Positions 6,890 to 14,440 of a stretch of 43,268 bases of DNA are shown piece by piece; the stretch's first letter is position 1; each line of letters begins with the position of its first letter. The position numbers and the translations under genes were made by a program. The notes under the pieces are model-generated. The model was not told the origin of the DNA, did no database searches, and saw only the letters and a list, made by a program, of their open reading frames with translations. The DNA is taken from the NCBI GenBank assembly GCA_023437485.1, contig JAEZGB010000065.1, forward strand, positions 1 through 43,268. Direction: 5' to 3'. The stretch is from Bacteroidota bacterium. Its GTDB lineage: Bacteria > Bacteroidota > Bacteroidia > Flavobacteriales > Flavobacteriaceae.

Positions 6890-8671
6890 TCAGATGGCGG
6901 CTTCCTCCTGTCCAACCTCCTGAATTTGCTTTATTAAGCTTTCCAAACCGTCGAGGGATGAATCTTTCCGCCCGCGAAAAACATCTTCCCCGGAAAACAG
7001 TTCCCGGTAATAAGAGGCCCCGGCCAGCAGATTATTCCGCATCTTTTCAATAGCGGAGTCAGGTGCCCCGGCCGCAATCTGCGCTTTTAAGTACTTAACA
7101 TACAGCCCGAGCTCCTTTACAAACATATTGGGTCGGTCCACCGTTAGCACCGATTGCGTGCCATAGATATGACCGATCATTTCCCGCAGGGAGTATTGCC
7201 TGTCAAAATAGGCGATATTCGGGCCCGGGCACACCACCACCGATTGGTCACCCTTGACCCTGATGCCGTTTTCCAACAGTGCCGAATTCGAGAGCCCCAC
7301 GCACAGGCAGGATTTTTCCAAAACCGTTTCACGCATCTGATTTTTGGCGGATGGGTCCAGCGCGGGGTTATCGGCAATTTCAATGAGCTTGCGCTTTTGG
7401 TATTTGCGCGACGCGGTGCAGATCCCCTCATCGCCGTATTCCTTACTGAGCGCCAGGAATTTTTTGGGGCAGGAACTTCCGGGTTTTTCGCGCTCAATGC
7501 GGCTGCGGCGCAAAGCCTCGTGCGTGGTGCCGCGAACCGTGTTGAAGGGAACGCCCAACGGCGAAATATTGCTGGTATAAAGGTCCTGCTCGCGCGCCTG
7601 GGCCAGCAATTGAACTGTCGCCGGATCTACTGAGGCCGCCTCGGGGACCAGCAAAAACGGCGACCCCCATCCCACCGAATCTACTTTGTAGCGGCTTAGT
7701 AGGAACTGGTGTTCTTCGGCCGTGCCAACCCCTCCCTGTACGGTAATTTTCATTCTCATTGGGTGCGGGGGAACCGGCATTTGCTTTTCAGCAAGGGATT
7801 TGACCAAGAGGTCATGCATCATCTGGGCGAGGCTTTCGCGTTTGGATTTGAATTCTTCCAGGATGGGCCCCAGCAAATGGCCGTCGGTGGCAAAAGCGTG
7901 GCCGCCGCAATTGAGCCCTGATTCAATCCGGAACTCTGACACCCAAAGGCCTTTTTTGGCCAAAAAGCAACCCTGTACCTGGGCCGACCGATAATCGCTG
8001 ACCTTAATTGCAATTTTCTTTTTCAGATTGAACATCAGGTCAGGAAAAAAATCCGGAAAGCTTTCCATATAACTGTACAACCGCGGATGCATCCCCGCCG
8101 AGAGCACCAATGTTGACGAAAGCCCACTGTTTGCAAAACCCCGTAACGCCGCGTGAGCATCGTTAAATAATATGGGTAGGGCGCCGTCCTTTCCGTGGTT
8201 TTCCCTGTCAACTTTGGTCATGATGTTCACGTCAATAGAACCCGGTACCAGATGCCTGGCAAGAAAATCCGACAGCGTGCTTTGCAGGCCTTTACCTCCC
8301 GCCAGCAGGAGTTCCAACCGGGTTCGGAAGTCAGATTTGGAGGGGAGCGTTGTCAGAAAATTATCAATAGCGGCGCGGCTGGAAAGCAGTTCAGTTTTGA
8401 AGTCATCGCATTTCTTTTTTACGATTTGATCCACCAAGTCCAGGAATTGAGTGATGCGCATTGCGCGGTAATCAGGTTCGGTGGTTGGGATTTCCTGGTG
8501 CGGGTACCCAAACTTGCGGCTGTAAAAAAGCCTGATTTTTTCCAGTAGGTCATCATCCATGATGGATATTACCGAGGAAATTCCGTAATGCGCCACCCGG
8601 ATGGGCGAATCTACCGTAAAGGCAAGCCCCATAACGGGAATGTGAAAGGTGTGAAGTGAGTTGGAATCCAT
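6890..8671 (-). CDS. Uncharacterised 593-aa protein, possible TIM-barrel oxidoreductase
   Basis: I do not recognise this family with certainty. The chosen start is the ATG at 8671 (MDSNSLHTFHIPVMG); a GTG at 8698 would add nine residues, but the predicted transcript starts at about 8683. Visible features are an N-terminal HTFHIPVMGLAF segment, SGLNCGGHAFATDG (C255), KITVQGGVGTAEEH (about 309-322) and VDSVGWGSPFLLVPEA. In the last third there are four cysteines (C401, C418, C455, C457) that could bind metal or an Fe-S cluster. The GG-rich loops recall FMN-dependent barrel enzymes such as the nitronate monooxygenase group, but this is a guess. There is no signal peptide or membrane helix, so it is cytoplasmic. 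It shares one palindrome with the divergent norCB, tying it to NO metabolism. Confidence 0.75.
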   Translation of the reverse strand: MDSNSLHTFHIPVMGLAFTVDSPIRVAHYGISSVISIMDDDLLEKIRLFYSRKFGYPHQEIPTTEPDYRAMRITQFLDLVDQIVKKKCDDFKTELLSSRAAIDNFLTTLPSKSDFRTRLELLLAGGKGLQSTLSDFLARHLVPGSIDVNIMTKVDRENHGKDGALPILFNDAHAALRGFANSGLSSTLVLSAGMHPRLYSYMESFPDFFPDLMFNLKKKIAIKVSDYRSAQVQGCFLAKKGLWVSEFRIESGLNCGGHAFATDGHLLGPILEEFKSKRESLAQMMHDLLVKSLAEKQMPVPPHPMRMKITVQGGVGTAEEHQFLLSRYKVDSVGWGSPFLLVPEAASVDPATVQLLAQAREQDLYTSNISPLGVPFNTVRGTTHEALRRSRIEREKPGSSCPKKFLALSKEYGDEGICTASRKYQKRKLIEIADNPALDPSAKNQMRETVLEKSCLCVGLSNSALLENGIRVKGDQSVVVCPGPNIAYFDRQYSLREMIGHIYGTQSVLTVDRPNMFVKELGLYVKYLKAQIAAGAPDSAIEKMRNNLLAGASYYRELFSGEDVFRGRKDSSLDGLESLIKQIQEVGQEEAAI

Positions 8672-8682
8672 ATTATAATTAA

Positions 8683-8766
8683 AGCCGTAAAGGTTCACCT
8701 CTTTTGAATTTTAAAAGATGATTTGAATCATATGCAGACCTTTTGATTTGGGATAAGTTTGCTTCC
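8683..8766. promoter_or_regulatory. Bidirectional FNR-type promoter between the 593-aa gene and norC
   Basis: The inverted repeat ATGATTTGAATCAT lies at 8718-8731 (centre 8724.5). Rightwards, TAAGTTTG at 8754-8761 is an exact TAnnTTTG -7 element ending 36.5 bp from the centre, giving a predicted start at 8766, one base before the norC ATG. Leftwards, AACCTTTA at 8695-8688 is a weaker -7 match ending at the same 36.5 bp distance, giving a predicted start near 8683. A single regulator dimer could thus activate both directions. Confidence 0.7.
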
Positions 8767-9189
8767 ATGCAAAATTCCACACTCGTCTACCTGACTGTTT
8801 TGTGCGCTTTGACCATTGGTTTTGCGTACCACAATTATTCGGTCTATACGGGATCGCCGGGGAAAGAACTTTCGGCGCCGGCCCGTGCCGGACAGCAACT
8901 TTGGCAACAGCACAATTGCGCTTCCTGCCACCAGCTTTATGGACTGGGAGGTTACCTGGGCCCTGACCTGACAAACGCGGCCTCGGCTCCCGGGAAAGGC
9001 CCCGAGTACATCAGCGCGATGCTTAACGCGGGGCCTGGAAGCATGCCGGTGTTTAACTTCACACCCGCCGAAAAGCAGGCTATGGTGGCTTATTTGGCCG
9101 AGGTAGACCAAACGGGCTATTTTCCTGACCATCAGGCTACCCTCAGATCTGACGGCTGGGTCCAAATACGTTATAAAGATGAAAATTAA
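8767..9189 (+). CDS. norC: Cytochrome c subunit of nitric oxide reductase (NorC-like)
   Basis: 140 aa from the ATG at 8767. A TTG at 8743 lies upstream of the predicted transcription start, so it is unlikely to be used. An N-terminal membrane anchor (about residues 5-22) is followed by a single c-type heme domain with CASCH (C51, C54, H55). The following QLYGLGGYLGPDLTN matches the NorC signature (GEGAYFAPDL in Pseudomonas). M93 in GSMPVF is the likely sixth heme ligand. The domain faces the periplasm and passes electrons to NorB. The next gene overlaps by 11 bp. Confidence 0.88.
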   Translation: MQNSTLVYLTVLCALTIGFAYHNYSVYTGSPGKELSAPARAGQQLWQQHNCASCHQLYGLGGYLGPDLTNAASAPGKGPEYISAMLNAGPGSMPVFNFTPAEKQAMVAYLAEVDQTGYFPDHQATLRSDGWVQIRYKDEN

Positions 9190-10591
9190 TCCGGCCCGTT
9201 TATTTTTGTCAGTAGCGCTGATGGTACTTCTGATGGGGATGATATTTGGGATCCTGGGCGGGATCCAATACCTGGTGCCAAATTTTATCAAAGAGGCACT
9301 TCCGTTCAACATCGTGCGTCCGCTGCACGTAACCAGTGTCATTTCCTGGATTATCCTTGCGGCCACGGGCGGGATCTACTATTACTTGTCTGAAAGCATT
9401 ACCCCGAACCGGACATGGTTTTCGTGGTTTCATTTCGCGATTTTCATCCTTGCGGGGATTCTGATTCTTTACAGCTATGCCACCTCCAATTTTGGCGGGA
9501 AGGAATATTTGGAATTTCCGCCCGCGCTGATCCTGCCGGTGCTGGCGGGCTGGGCGATTTTTGGCATCTACTACTTCGGGATGGCGGTGAAGATTAAAAA
9601 TTGGCCGGTTTACAATTATATGTGGGCGACTGGAATCGCACTCATGATTTATCATCTGGTTGAAGCCTATTTGTGGATGCATCCCAGCGTGGGCGGAAAT
9701 TTTATAAAATCACTTACGGTCCAATGGAAGGCCGGCGGATCATTTGTTGGCGCCTGGAACATGCTGGTATACGGAACTGCCATCTACCTGATGACCAAAA
9801 TTGGGCCTAACGATACCGGACGGACCAAAACCGCGTTCTTTTTTTACTTTCTTGGCCTGACCAACCTGATGTTTGGCTGGGCCCACCATATTTACATCGT
9901 GCCGTCGGTGCCTTATATCCGTGCTTTTTCATATGGAATCAGCATGACCGAATGGATCATCCTCTTCCACATGATCTACCAATGGCGCAACAGCCTGCCC
10001 GCGGGCCAGAAACCGGCCGAAATGTCTTCAACGATCCTGGCAACGACTGATTTGTGGATTTTTTTGAACCTCATCCTCGCGCTTTTGTTTTCCATTCCCG
10101 CAATCAATTACTTCACCCACGGAACGCACATTACCGTGGCACATTCAATGGGCACCACCATCGGGATAAACACCACCATCCTGCTTGCCTCGCTGGTATA
10201 CATTGCCCGCAAACTCAATCCGAATCTGCAATTAAATCAAATTCGTCTGGGATTCAGGATATTTAACCTTTCGCTCGTGTTTTTTTGGCTTTGCCTCCTT
10301 GGCGCCGGTGCCAAAAAAAGCTTTTGGATGTACGCGCAGCAAGGCGTGGCCTTTCAGGTGATGCAACACGGGCAGTATTATTTTTATCTCGGCTTCCTGC
10401 TTTTTGGGATCGGGATATTTGCAGGCTTGCTGATGATGGCCCTACCACTGCTCAAGGGGTTCCTGGGATTTACCGCAACAACGGCCGAACCCTTGGACGC
10501 CGCATCACCTGTTTACCTCAGGACCACCAGGTTCACATACAGATTGCGTCCTTTCCTGGGAAGGTTGTTCCAATCAGAAAAGGTGGAATAA
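9179..10591 (+). CDS. norB: Divergent NorB-like heme-copper nitric oxide reductase subunit
   Basis: 470 aa with about 12 membrane helices. Both ends align well with Pseudomonas NorB: residues 22-68 (GILGGIQYLVP...RPLHVTS, H50 as low-spin heme ligand) and 310-345 (NYFTHGTHITVAHSM). H236 and H237 (GWAHHIYIVP) match the FeB histidine pair and H322 the heme b3 ligand. By my alignment from memory, three expected residues differ: the third FeB histidine (H207) falls on G186, the catalytic Glu211 on V190, and low-spin heme ligand His349 on M324. A His and a Glu occur instead in the preceding helix (H159, E162). It probably reduces NO to N2O with NorC, but the site is non-canonical. The 3' end overlaps the converging TonB receptor gene by 79 bp. 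Confidence 0.85.
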   Translation: MKINPARLFLSVALMVLLMGMIFGILGGIQYLVPNFIKEALPFNIVRPLHVTSVISWIILAATGGIYYYLSESITPNRTWFSWFHFAIFILAGILILYSYATSNFGGKEYLEFPPALILPVLAGWAIFGIYYFGMAVKIKNWPVYNYMWATGIALMIYHLVEAYLWMHPSVGGNFIKSLTVQWKAGGSFVGAWNMLVYGTAIYLMTKIGPNDTGRTKTAFFFYFLGLTNLMFGWAHHIYIVPSVPYIRAFSYGISMTEWIILFHMIYQWRNSLPAGQKPAEMSSTILATTDLWIFLNLILALLFSIPAINYFTHGTHITVAHSMGTTIGINTTILLASLVYIARKLNPNLQLNQIRLGFRIFNLSLVFFWLCLLGAGAKKSFWMYAQQGVAFQVMQHGQYYFYLGFLLFGIGIFAGLLMMALPLLKGFLGFTATTAEPLDAASPVYLRTTRFTYRLRPFLGRLFQSEKVE

Positions 10592-12480
10592 TAGGCGTCG
10601 AGCACATTCTCGATCCCGGCCTTAAAGTTGATTCGGGCCGCTCCCAACGCAAACCGGTAGCCTGCCGTAACATCCAAAATGGCAAAAGCCGGCGTGGAAT
10701 CTTCAGCAAAACTTTGCGCGGGCCGGTCCTGCACTGCATTTCCCCACACCTGCAGGCCGCATTCCAAACCCCGGCGCTCATAACTTAACGATGTTTGATA
10801 GGCCAACGGCGAAATAAAGGGCAATCTATTGCCGGATTCATCACCGTATGCCCAATTGACCTGATGCCTTGATTTGAAACCCGCCGGCCATATAATGTTG
10901 GCATTCAGGCCGATGTTGGCAATGGTGGCGCGCGGCACGGCCTGATAAACCCTCACACCGCTCGCGCCCAGGGTCATCGGCATCAGTGAAGGGTCAGTCT
11001 TGCCGATGATATAATCAGAAATGCTGAACACTGCTGCCGTCACCGCAAAGGCCGCCCTGTCAAACTTGTATCCCGCCGATGCGTTGGCTTCCAGTGATTT
11101 TTCATTCGGAAGGCCGGGATTTCCAACATAATCATGGTTGTCAAAACTGTTAAATAGATAAAACCCGAACCCTTCGGAAACTGACGGAGCGCGTTCGCCA
11201 TATCCCATCCCGAAGGAATAGTGCAGTTTTTCGCCATGGCTGTAATTTGCGGCGATGTTTTTGAGAAACCGTGATGCGGCGGGCTCCATTTGAGGGTAAA
11301 AAATCCGCAGGCTTGCCAGTCCGTCATTGCTGGCGACGCGGTTGTAATGCAATCCCGCCCCGGCCATGAGCTTTAGCACCGAATGGCAGTGGAATTCAAT
11401 CGCGTCCTCAATAAAAACTCCGTTATAAAAGGTGCGCACATCGGGCCAGGTGTACATGAACATCGGGTTTTGCGATGGGTCATTGGGGTACATGGTCATT
11501 TCGGCAAGCGACATGTTGTAAAAAGAATTGAGGTTAGCCCGGATTTTGTGGTTTCGGAACTTGGCATCGGCCGAAGCGTAACCGCCAAGGGTCCTGGTCC
11601 TTCCGGGCATGTCCATGTGAATGGCGACGTTTTCCCGGCCCGTATCATCCATGATGTGCGTCACGGCGTTAAAATAGATTTTGGCTTCAATTTTTTGCAG
11701 CAGCGAATCCATCGGCTTTGATTCAAACCGCAGCGAAGCGATGGCGGCCTCGGCAAGTGAAACATCCATGGGAAGCGCCGGATACCCCACATCGCTGGCG
11801 CGGTCCAAAATCAACGAGGCTTCCATCATTGACTTTTGCCCCATCTTCCAACCTGAGGTGGCCGAAGCATTTATTTTGGAATAACCGGAATGCAGGATTT
11901 CACGTCCATTTCCAGCCTTGTAATTACCGGCATGGCGAAGCATCAAATCTGTATCGATAAAAAACGAAGCTTCAGAATAATTCACCGCTGCCCCGGCGAC
12001 GGCCTGGCTGGAATTGCTCTCAAACCCCGCGCTGGCAATAGTTTTCCATCCCAGGTCCATGAAGCCGGTGCGGTTTCGCCTGAGGTCCATACCGCCGCCA
12101 ATGGTTGGCCCGAATGCTGATCCTGCCTGGCCTGAAACGATGTTGGCTTCAGCGAGATTGGAAACCTCAACATAGGAAGTGATCGGATCCATTTTGTCAG
12201 TGCACGCGCCAAAAACATGCATGCCCTCAATGGTTATCCGGGTTCGCTCGGTGGCCATGTTGTTGATCATCGGCTCCCAGGCATAACTCCCCCTGCGGAC
12301 CAGTTTGAAATTATGCGAATCCAGATATTGATCAAGCGTGGCCAGCGGTTTTGCCTGCTTGAGGTTAAGGTCCTTTTTAGGGCTGATCACGATGACCTCG
12401 GCAAGCGGACTGATGGTGTCAAGCTGCGCGAAGCCTGTGGAGACGCACATCAGCGCGGCCCACTTGAACAGGTTTTTCAT
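10513..12480 (-). CDS. TonB-dependent outer-membrane copper receptor (OprC/NosA-like)
   Basis: 655 aa with an N-terminal signal peptide (cleavage probably after GFA-Q), a plug domain (about 30-140) and a long beta-barrel ending in VNLVVLR. The plug has GACTDKMDP, a CxxxM motif (C93, M97), and the barrel has THIMDD, an HxM motif (H275, M277). OprC of Pseudomonas binds copper with CxxxM (C143, M147) and HxM (H323, M325); the spacing there is 180 residues and here it is 182. This makes copper import the best call, and it would supply NosZ (CuA and CuZ) downstream. It is the last gene of a three-gene operon starting at 13757. Its 3' end overlaps norB. Confidence 0.87.
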   Translation of the reverse strand: MKNLFKWAALMCVSTGFAQLDTISPLAEVIVISPKKDLNLKQAKPLATLDQYLDSHNFKLVRRGSYAWEPMINNMATERTRITIEGMHVFGACTDKMDPITSYVEVSNLAEANIVSGQAGSAFGPTIGGGMDLRRNRTGFMDLGWKTIASAGFESNSSQAVAGAAVNYSEASFFIDTDLMLRHAGNYKAGNGREILHSGYSKINASATSGWKMGQKSMMEASLILDRASDVGYPALPMDVSLAEAAIASLRFESKPMDSLLQKIEAKIYFNAVTHIMDDTGRENVAIHMDMPGRTRTLGGYASADAKFRNHKIRANLNSFYNMSLAEMTMYPNDPSQNPMFMYTWPDVRTFYNGVFIEDAIEFHCHSVLKLMAGAGLHYNRVASNDGLASLRIFYPQMEPAASRFLKNIAANYSHGEKLHYSFGMGYGERAPSVSEGFGFYLFNSFDNHDYVGNPGLPNEKSLEANASAGYKFDRAAFAVTAAVFSISDYIIGKTDPSLMPMTLGASGVRVYQAVPRATIANIGLNANIIWPAGFKSRHQVNWAYGDESGNRLPFISPLAYQTSLSYERRGLECGLQVWGNAVQDRPAQSFAEDSTPAFAILDVTAGYRFALGAARINFKAGIENVLDAYYSTFSDWNNLPRKGRNLYVNLVVLR

Positions 12481-12501
12481 TTTGATGGTAATGTGGAATT
12501 T

Positions 12502-13332
12502 TTAGAATTCCAGTTCAAAGAATATCGAACTTTGCGGGTTGTCCTCGGTAACGGGTTCGCCTTTAATCACATCGCCCGAAGGCCCTTCCAGGATCAGGTT
12601 GATTCGCCAAAGCCCGGTCATGGTAAGCGAGAGTTTTCCGCGATAGAAATTGCCTATCATTATCAGGTCTGTATTGTTGGGCGAACCGTGATTCCCCATT
12701 CCGGGCATGCGCGGGTCAATCTTTAGCGTATATCCTGAAACCGGGACAAATTGCATCATTGACTCCATTCTGTAAACCACCGCGGTCATGTCATTGAGCG
12801 CGACCTGGGGCGCTTTGGGGCCGGCCAGCGCAACGACGTATTTTTTGCCGTCTGATCCCATAAATGAATTGACCGTGCGGAGTGCGCCGGGAGCCACACT
12901 AATGTTGTCCTGGACCGAAAAATCTGCACCGTTAACCGTGTAATCAATTTTTAACGTCCAGTAGTCAGTATCGTTTTGTGCCATCTGAAAAGCAATGTAT
13001 CCTACATAGACCGACGGATCTGAAGGATGTACCTCAATTTCCGAGAAAGGGCATGAGTGTGACATTGAGGCCATGTGCATAACCGGCATCCATGAAACAT
13101 CGGCACCTTCCAAATAATTTCCGGTTGCCTTGTCCTTGAATTTAAGCGAGATAGTATTGAACCCGTTTACAAGGGGATTTTCTGAGTACAGTTCCACCAC
13201 GTGTTGGCCATTTTCCATTTGGCTCACCAACAGCTGGCCGTGAATCGGGTTGGGAGTTTGAGAAGGGGTGTCAGTGCTGCACGCGGCAAGCAGGGCGGCC
13301 ACAATAAGGGCTGCCAGTTTTATCAGTTTCAT
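12502..13332 (-). CDS. Met/His-rich periplasmic lipoprotein, probable copper handling
   Basis: 276 aa from the ATG at 13332, chosen because it gives a clean SPII signal peptide (MKLIKLAALIVAALLAAC); an upstream ATG at 13392 would spoil it. Two similar beta-rich halves seem present (YtkA-like by impression). The first contains WMPVMHMASMSHSCP and the second MPGMGNHGSP, both rich in Met, His and Cys as in copper-binding proteins. The gene lies 21 bp upstream of the copper receptor gene in the same operon, so it probably receives or passes on imported copper. The exact family is not certain. Confidence 0.75.
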   Translation of the reverse strand: MKLIKLAALIVAALLAACSTDTPSQTPNPIHGQLLVSQMENGQHVVELYSENPLVNGFNTISLKFKDKATGNYLEGADVSWMPVMHMASMSHSCPFSEIEVHPSDPSVYVGYIAFQMAQNDTDYWTLKIDYTVNGADFSVQDNISVAPGALRTVNSFMGSDGKKYVVALAGPKAPQVALNDMTAVVYRMESMMQFVPVSGYTLKIDPRMPGMGNHGSPNNTDLIMIGNFYRGKLSLTMTGLWRINLILEGPSGDVIKGEPVTEDNPQSSIFFELEF

Positions 13333-13388
13333 TGTTTGAATTTTGAGATTATTAAGATATTCTGCCTTGGAGGCAGTCTGAAATAAAA

Positions 13389-13757
13389 TCAAACAATGGC
13401 GGGCGGATGAAAGTGGTTTTGCGTTGGCAGGGACTGGTATAGGTTGATGTATGGCCCTGTGGCGGGCTTTGTTGCAGAGGTTAAAAATACAGGATTGAAC
13501 GGTGCTTCAGGCAGGATGAAAAGCACTTCGGCATCGGCCATTTTGAGCCTTGGCACCTGGTTGCCCTGATCATGGCCCGAGGCCTTGGCAAGTTCCTTTT
13601 TGAGCTGGCATTTACCGTGGCAGTCCAAATTATCGTTATCTTTATTGATGCACAGTTCCTTTGAAATGTAGTCGTAATTGAGTACGAATGCTACGAGCGG
13701 CAGCGCTGGCCTGCTAAAAAAAAGAATCGCGAATAATAGGGACGCTAACCGGATCAT
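13389..13757 (-). CDS. Small exported Cys-containing protein of the copper operon
   Basis: 122 aa. An N-terminal hydrophobic stretch (MIRLASLLFAILFF) suggests export. The core ELCINKDNDNLDCHGKCQLKKEL contains three cysteines (C, then CxxxC) in a pattern I have seen in small Bacteroidota proteins next to TonB copper receptors; this association is from memory. A His-rich tail (NHFHPPA) follows. It is the first gene of the copper operon. The predicted transcription start coincides with the A of its ATG, suggesting a leaderless mRNA. A metal chaperone role is inference. Confidence 0.65.
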   Translation of the reverse strand: MIRLASLLFAILFFSRPALPLVAFVLNYDYISKELCINKDNDNLDCHGKCQLKKELAKASGHDQGNQVPRLKMADAEVLFILPEAPFNPVFLTSATKPATGPYINLYQSLPTQNHFHPPAIV

Positions 13758-13840
13758 GGAACAAAGTTACGGCAAGGGTGCGGTGCAAAACATGATTCAC
13801 ATCATAAAACACTTGTGAAAGTTCGGCTATTTTTGAACCA
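13757..13840. promoter_or_regulatory. Bidirectional FNR-type promoter between the copper operon and the CRP/FNR gene
   Basis: The inverted repeat ATGATTCACATCAT lies at 13792-13805 (centre 13798.5). Rightwards, TATTTTTG at 13828-13835 and, leftwards, TAACTTTG at 13769-13762 are both exact TAnnTTTG -7 elements. Each ends exactly 36.5 bp from the palindrome centre. Predicted starts are 13840 (13-nt leader to the regulator gene) and 13757 (the A of the small Cys protein ATG). This is the clearest example of the symmetric arrangement and implies autoregulation of the regulator. Confidence 0.78.
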
Positions 13841-13852
13841 ATAAATTTTGAA

Positions 13853-14440
13853 ATGCAAATAGACCTTGACCTTCTTTATTCCTGGGGCGCCATAGCCAAA
13901 CAATATAAAAAGGGTGAAGTGATTTTTGACGAAAAGGCTCAGGCCCATTTTTACTTCCAGGTGGTTGAAGGCTGCGTTAAGATGTTCAATACCAACGACA
14001 AAGGCAAAGAATTTACTCAGGGCCATTTTTTTGAGGGCCAGAGTTTTGGAGAACCGCCGCTTTTTATTGATGAGAAGTACCCGGCGGCCGCAATGGCCTT
14101 TACCGACTCGCGCATCATCAAACTTTCCAAAGATAAATTTCTGAAGATTCTGGACGAATACCCTTCCATCCAGAAACAGTTTCTCACGCTGATGGCCCGA
14201 AGGATCCATTCAAAAGCGAAGACCTCGAGCGACATCATCAACCAAAATCCCGAGTTCAGGATCATGGCGTTTTTCAAGGCGCACAAAAAAAAGCGCGACG
14301 CGCCCCGTGAACTGATCCCTTTTACCAGGCAGGAAATCGCGAACTTCACCGGGCTTCGGGTTGAAACCGTGATCCGGGCGCTATCAAAGCTCAACTCAGA
14401 AAAAAAGATTGAAATCAAGAACCATAAAGTCTATTATTAA
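13853..14440 (+). CDS. CRP/FNR family transcriptional regulator, candidate master of the NO/low-oxygen regulon
   Basis: 195 aa. A cyclic-nucleotide-binding-like beta-roll (about 15-105), a dimer helix (105-125) and a C-terminal winged helix with FTRQEIANFTGLRVETVIRAL. The recognition helix has E171 and R175 where FNR has VETISRLL, which suits a TGA half-site. The four cysteines that hold FNR's [4Fe-4S] cluster are absent; C41 is the only cysteine. It may therefore sense NO or oxygen through heme (as DNR is thought to) or another ligand. Its promoter carries the palindrome found at all the operons nearby. The stop overlaps the next start (TAATG), coupling it to the membrane protein. Confidence 0.9.
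   Translation: MQIDLDLLYSWGAIAKQYKKGEVIFDEKAQAHFYFQVVEGCVKMFNTNDKGKEFTQGHFFEGQSFGEPPLFIDEKYPAAAMAFTDSRIIKLSKDKFLKILDEYPSIQKQFLTLMARRIHSKAKTSSDIINQNPEFRIMAFFKAHKKKRDAPRELIPFTRQEIANFTGLRVETVIRALSKLNSEKKIEIKNHKVYY

Noticed and set aside
8743..8766. TTG start for norC at 8743
   Set aside because: It lies upstream of the predicted transcription start and inside the -7 region; the ATG at 8767 gives a proper membrane anchor.
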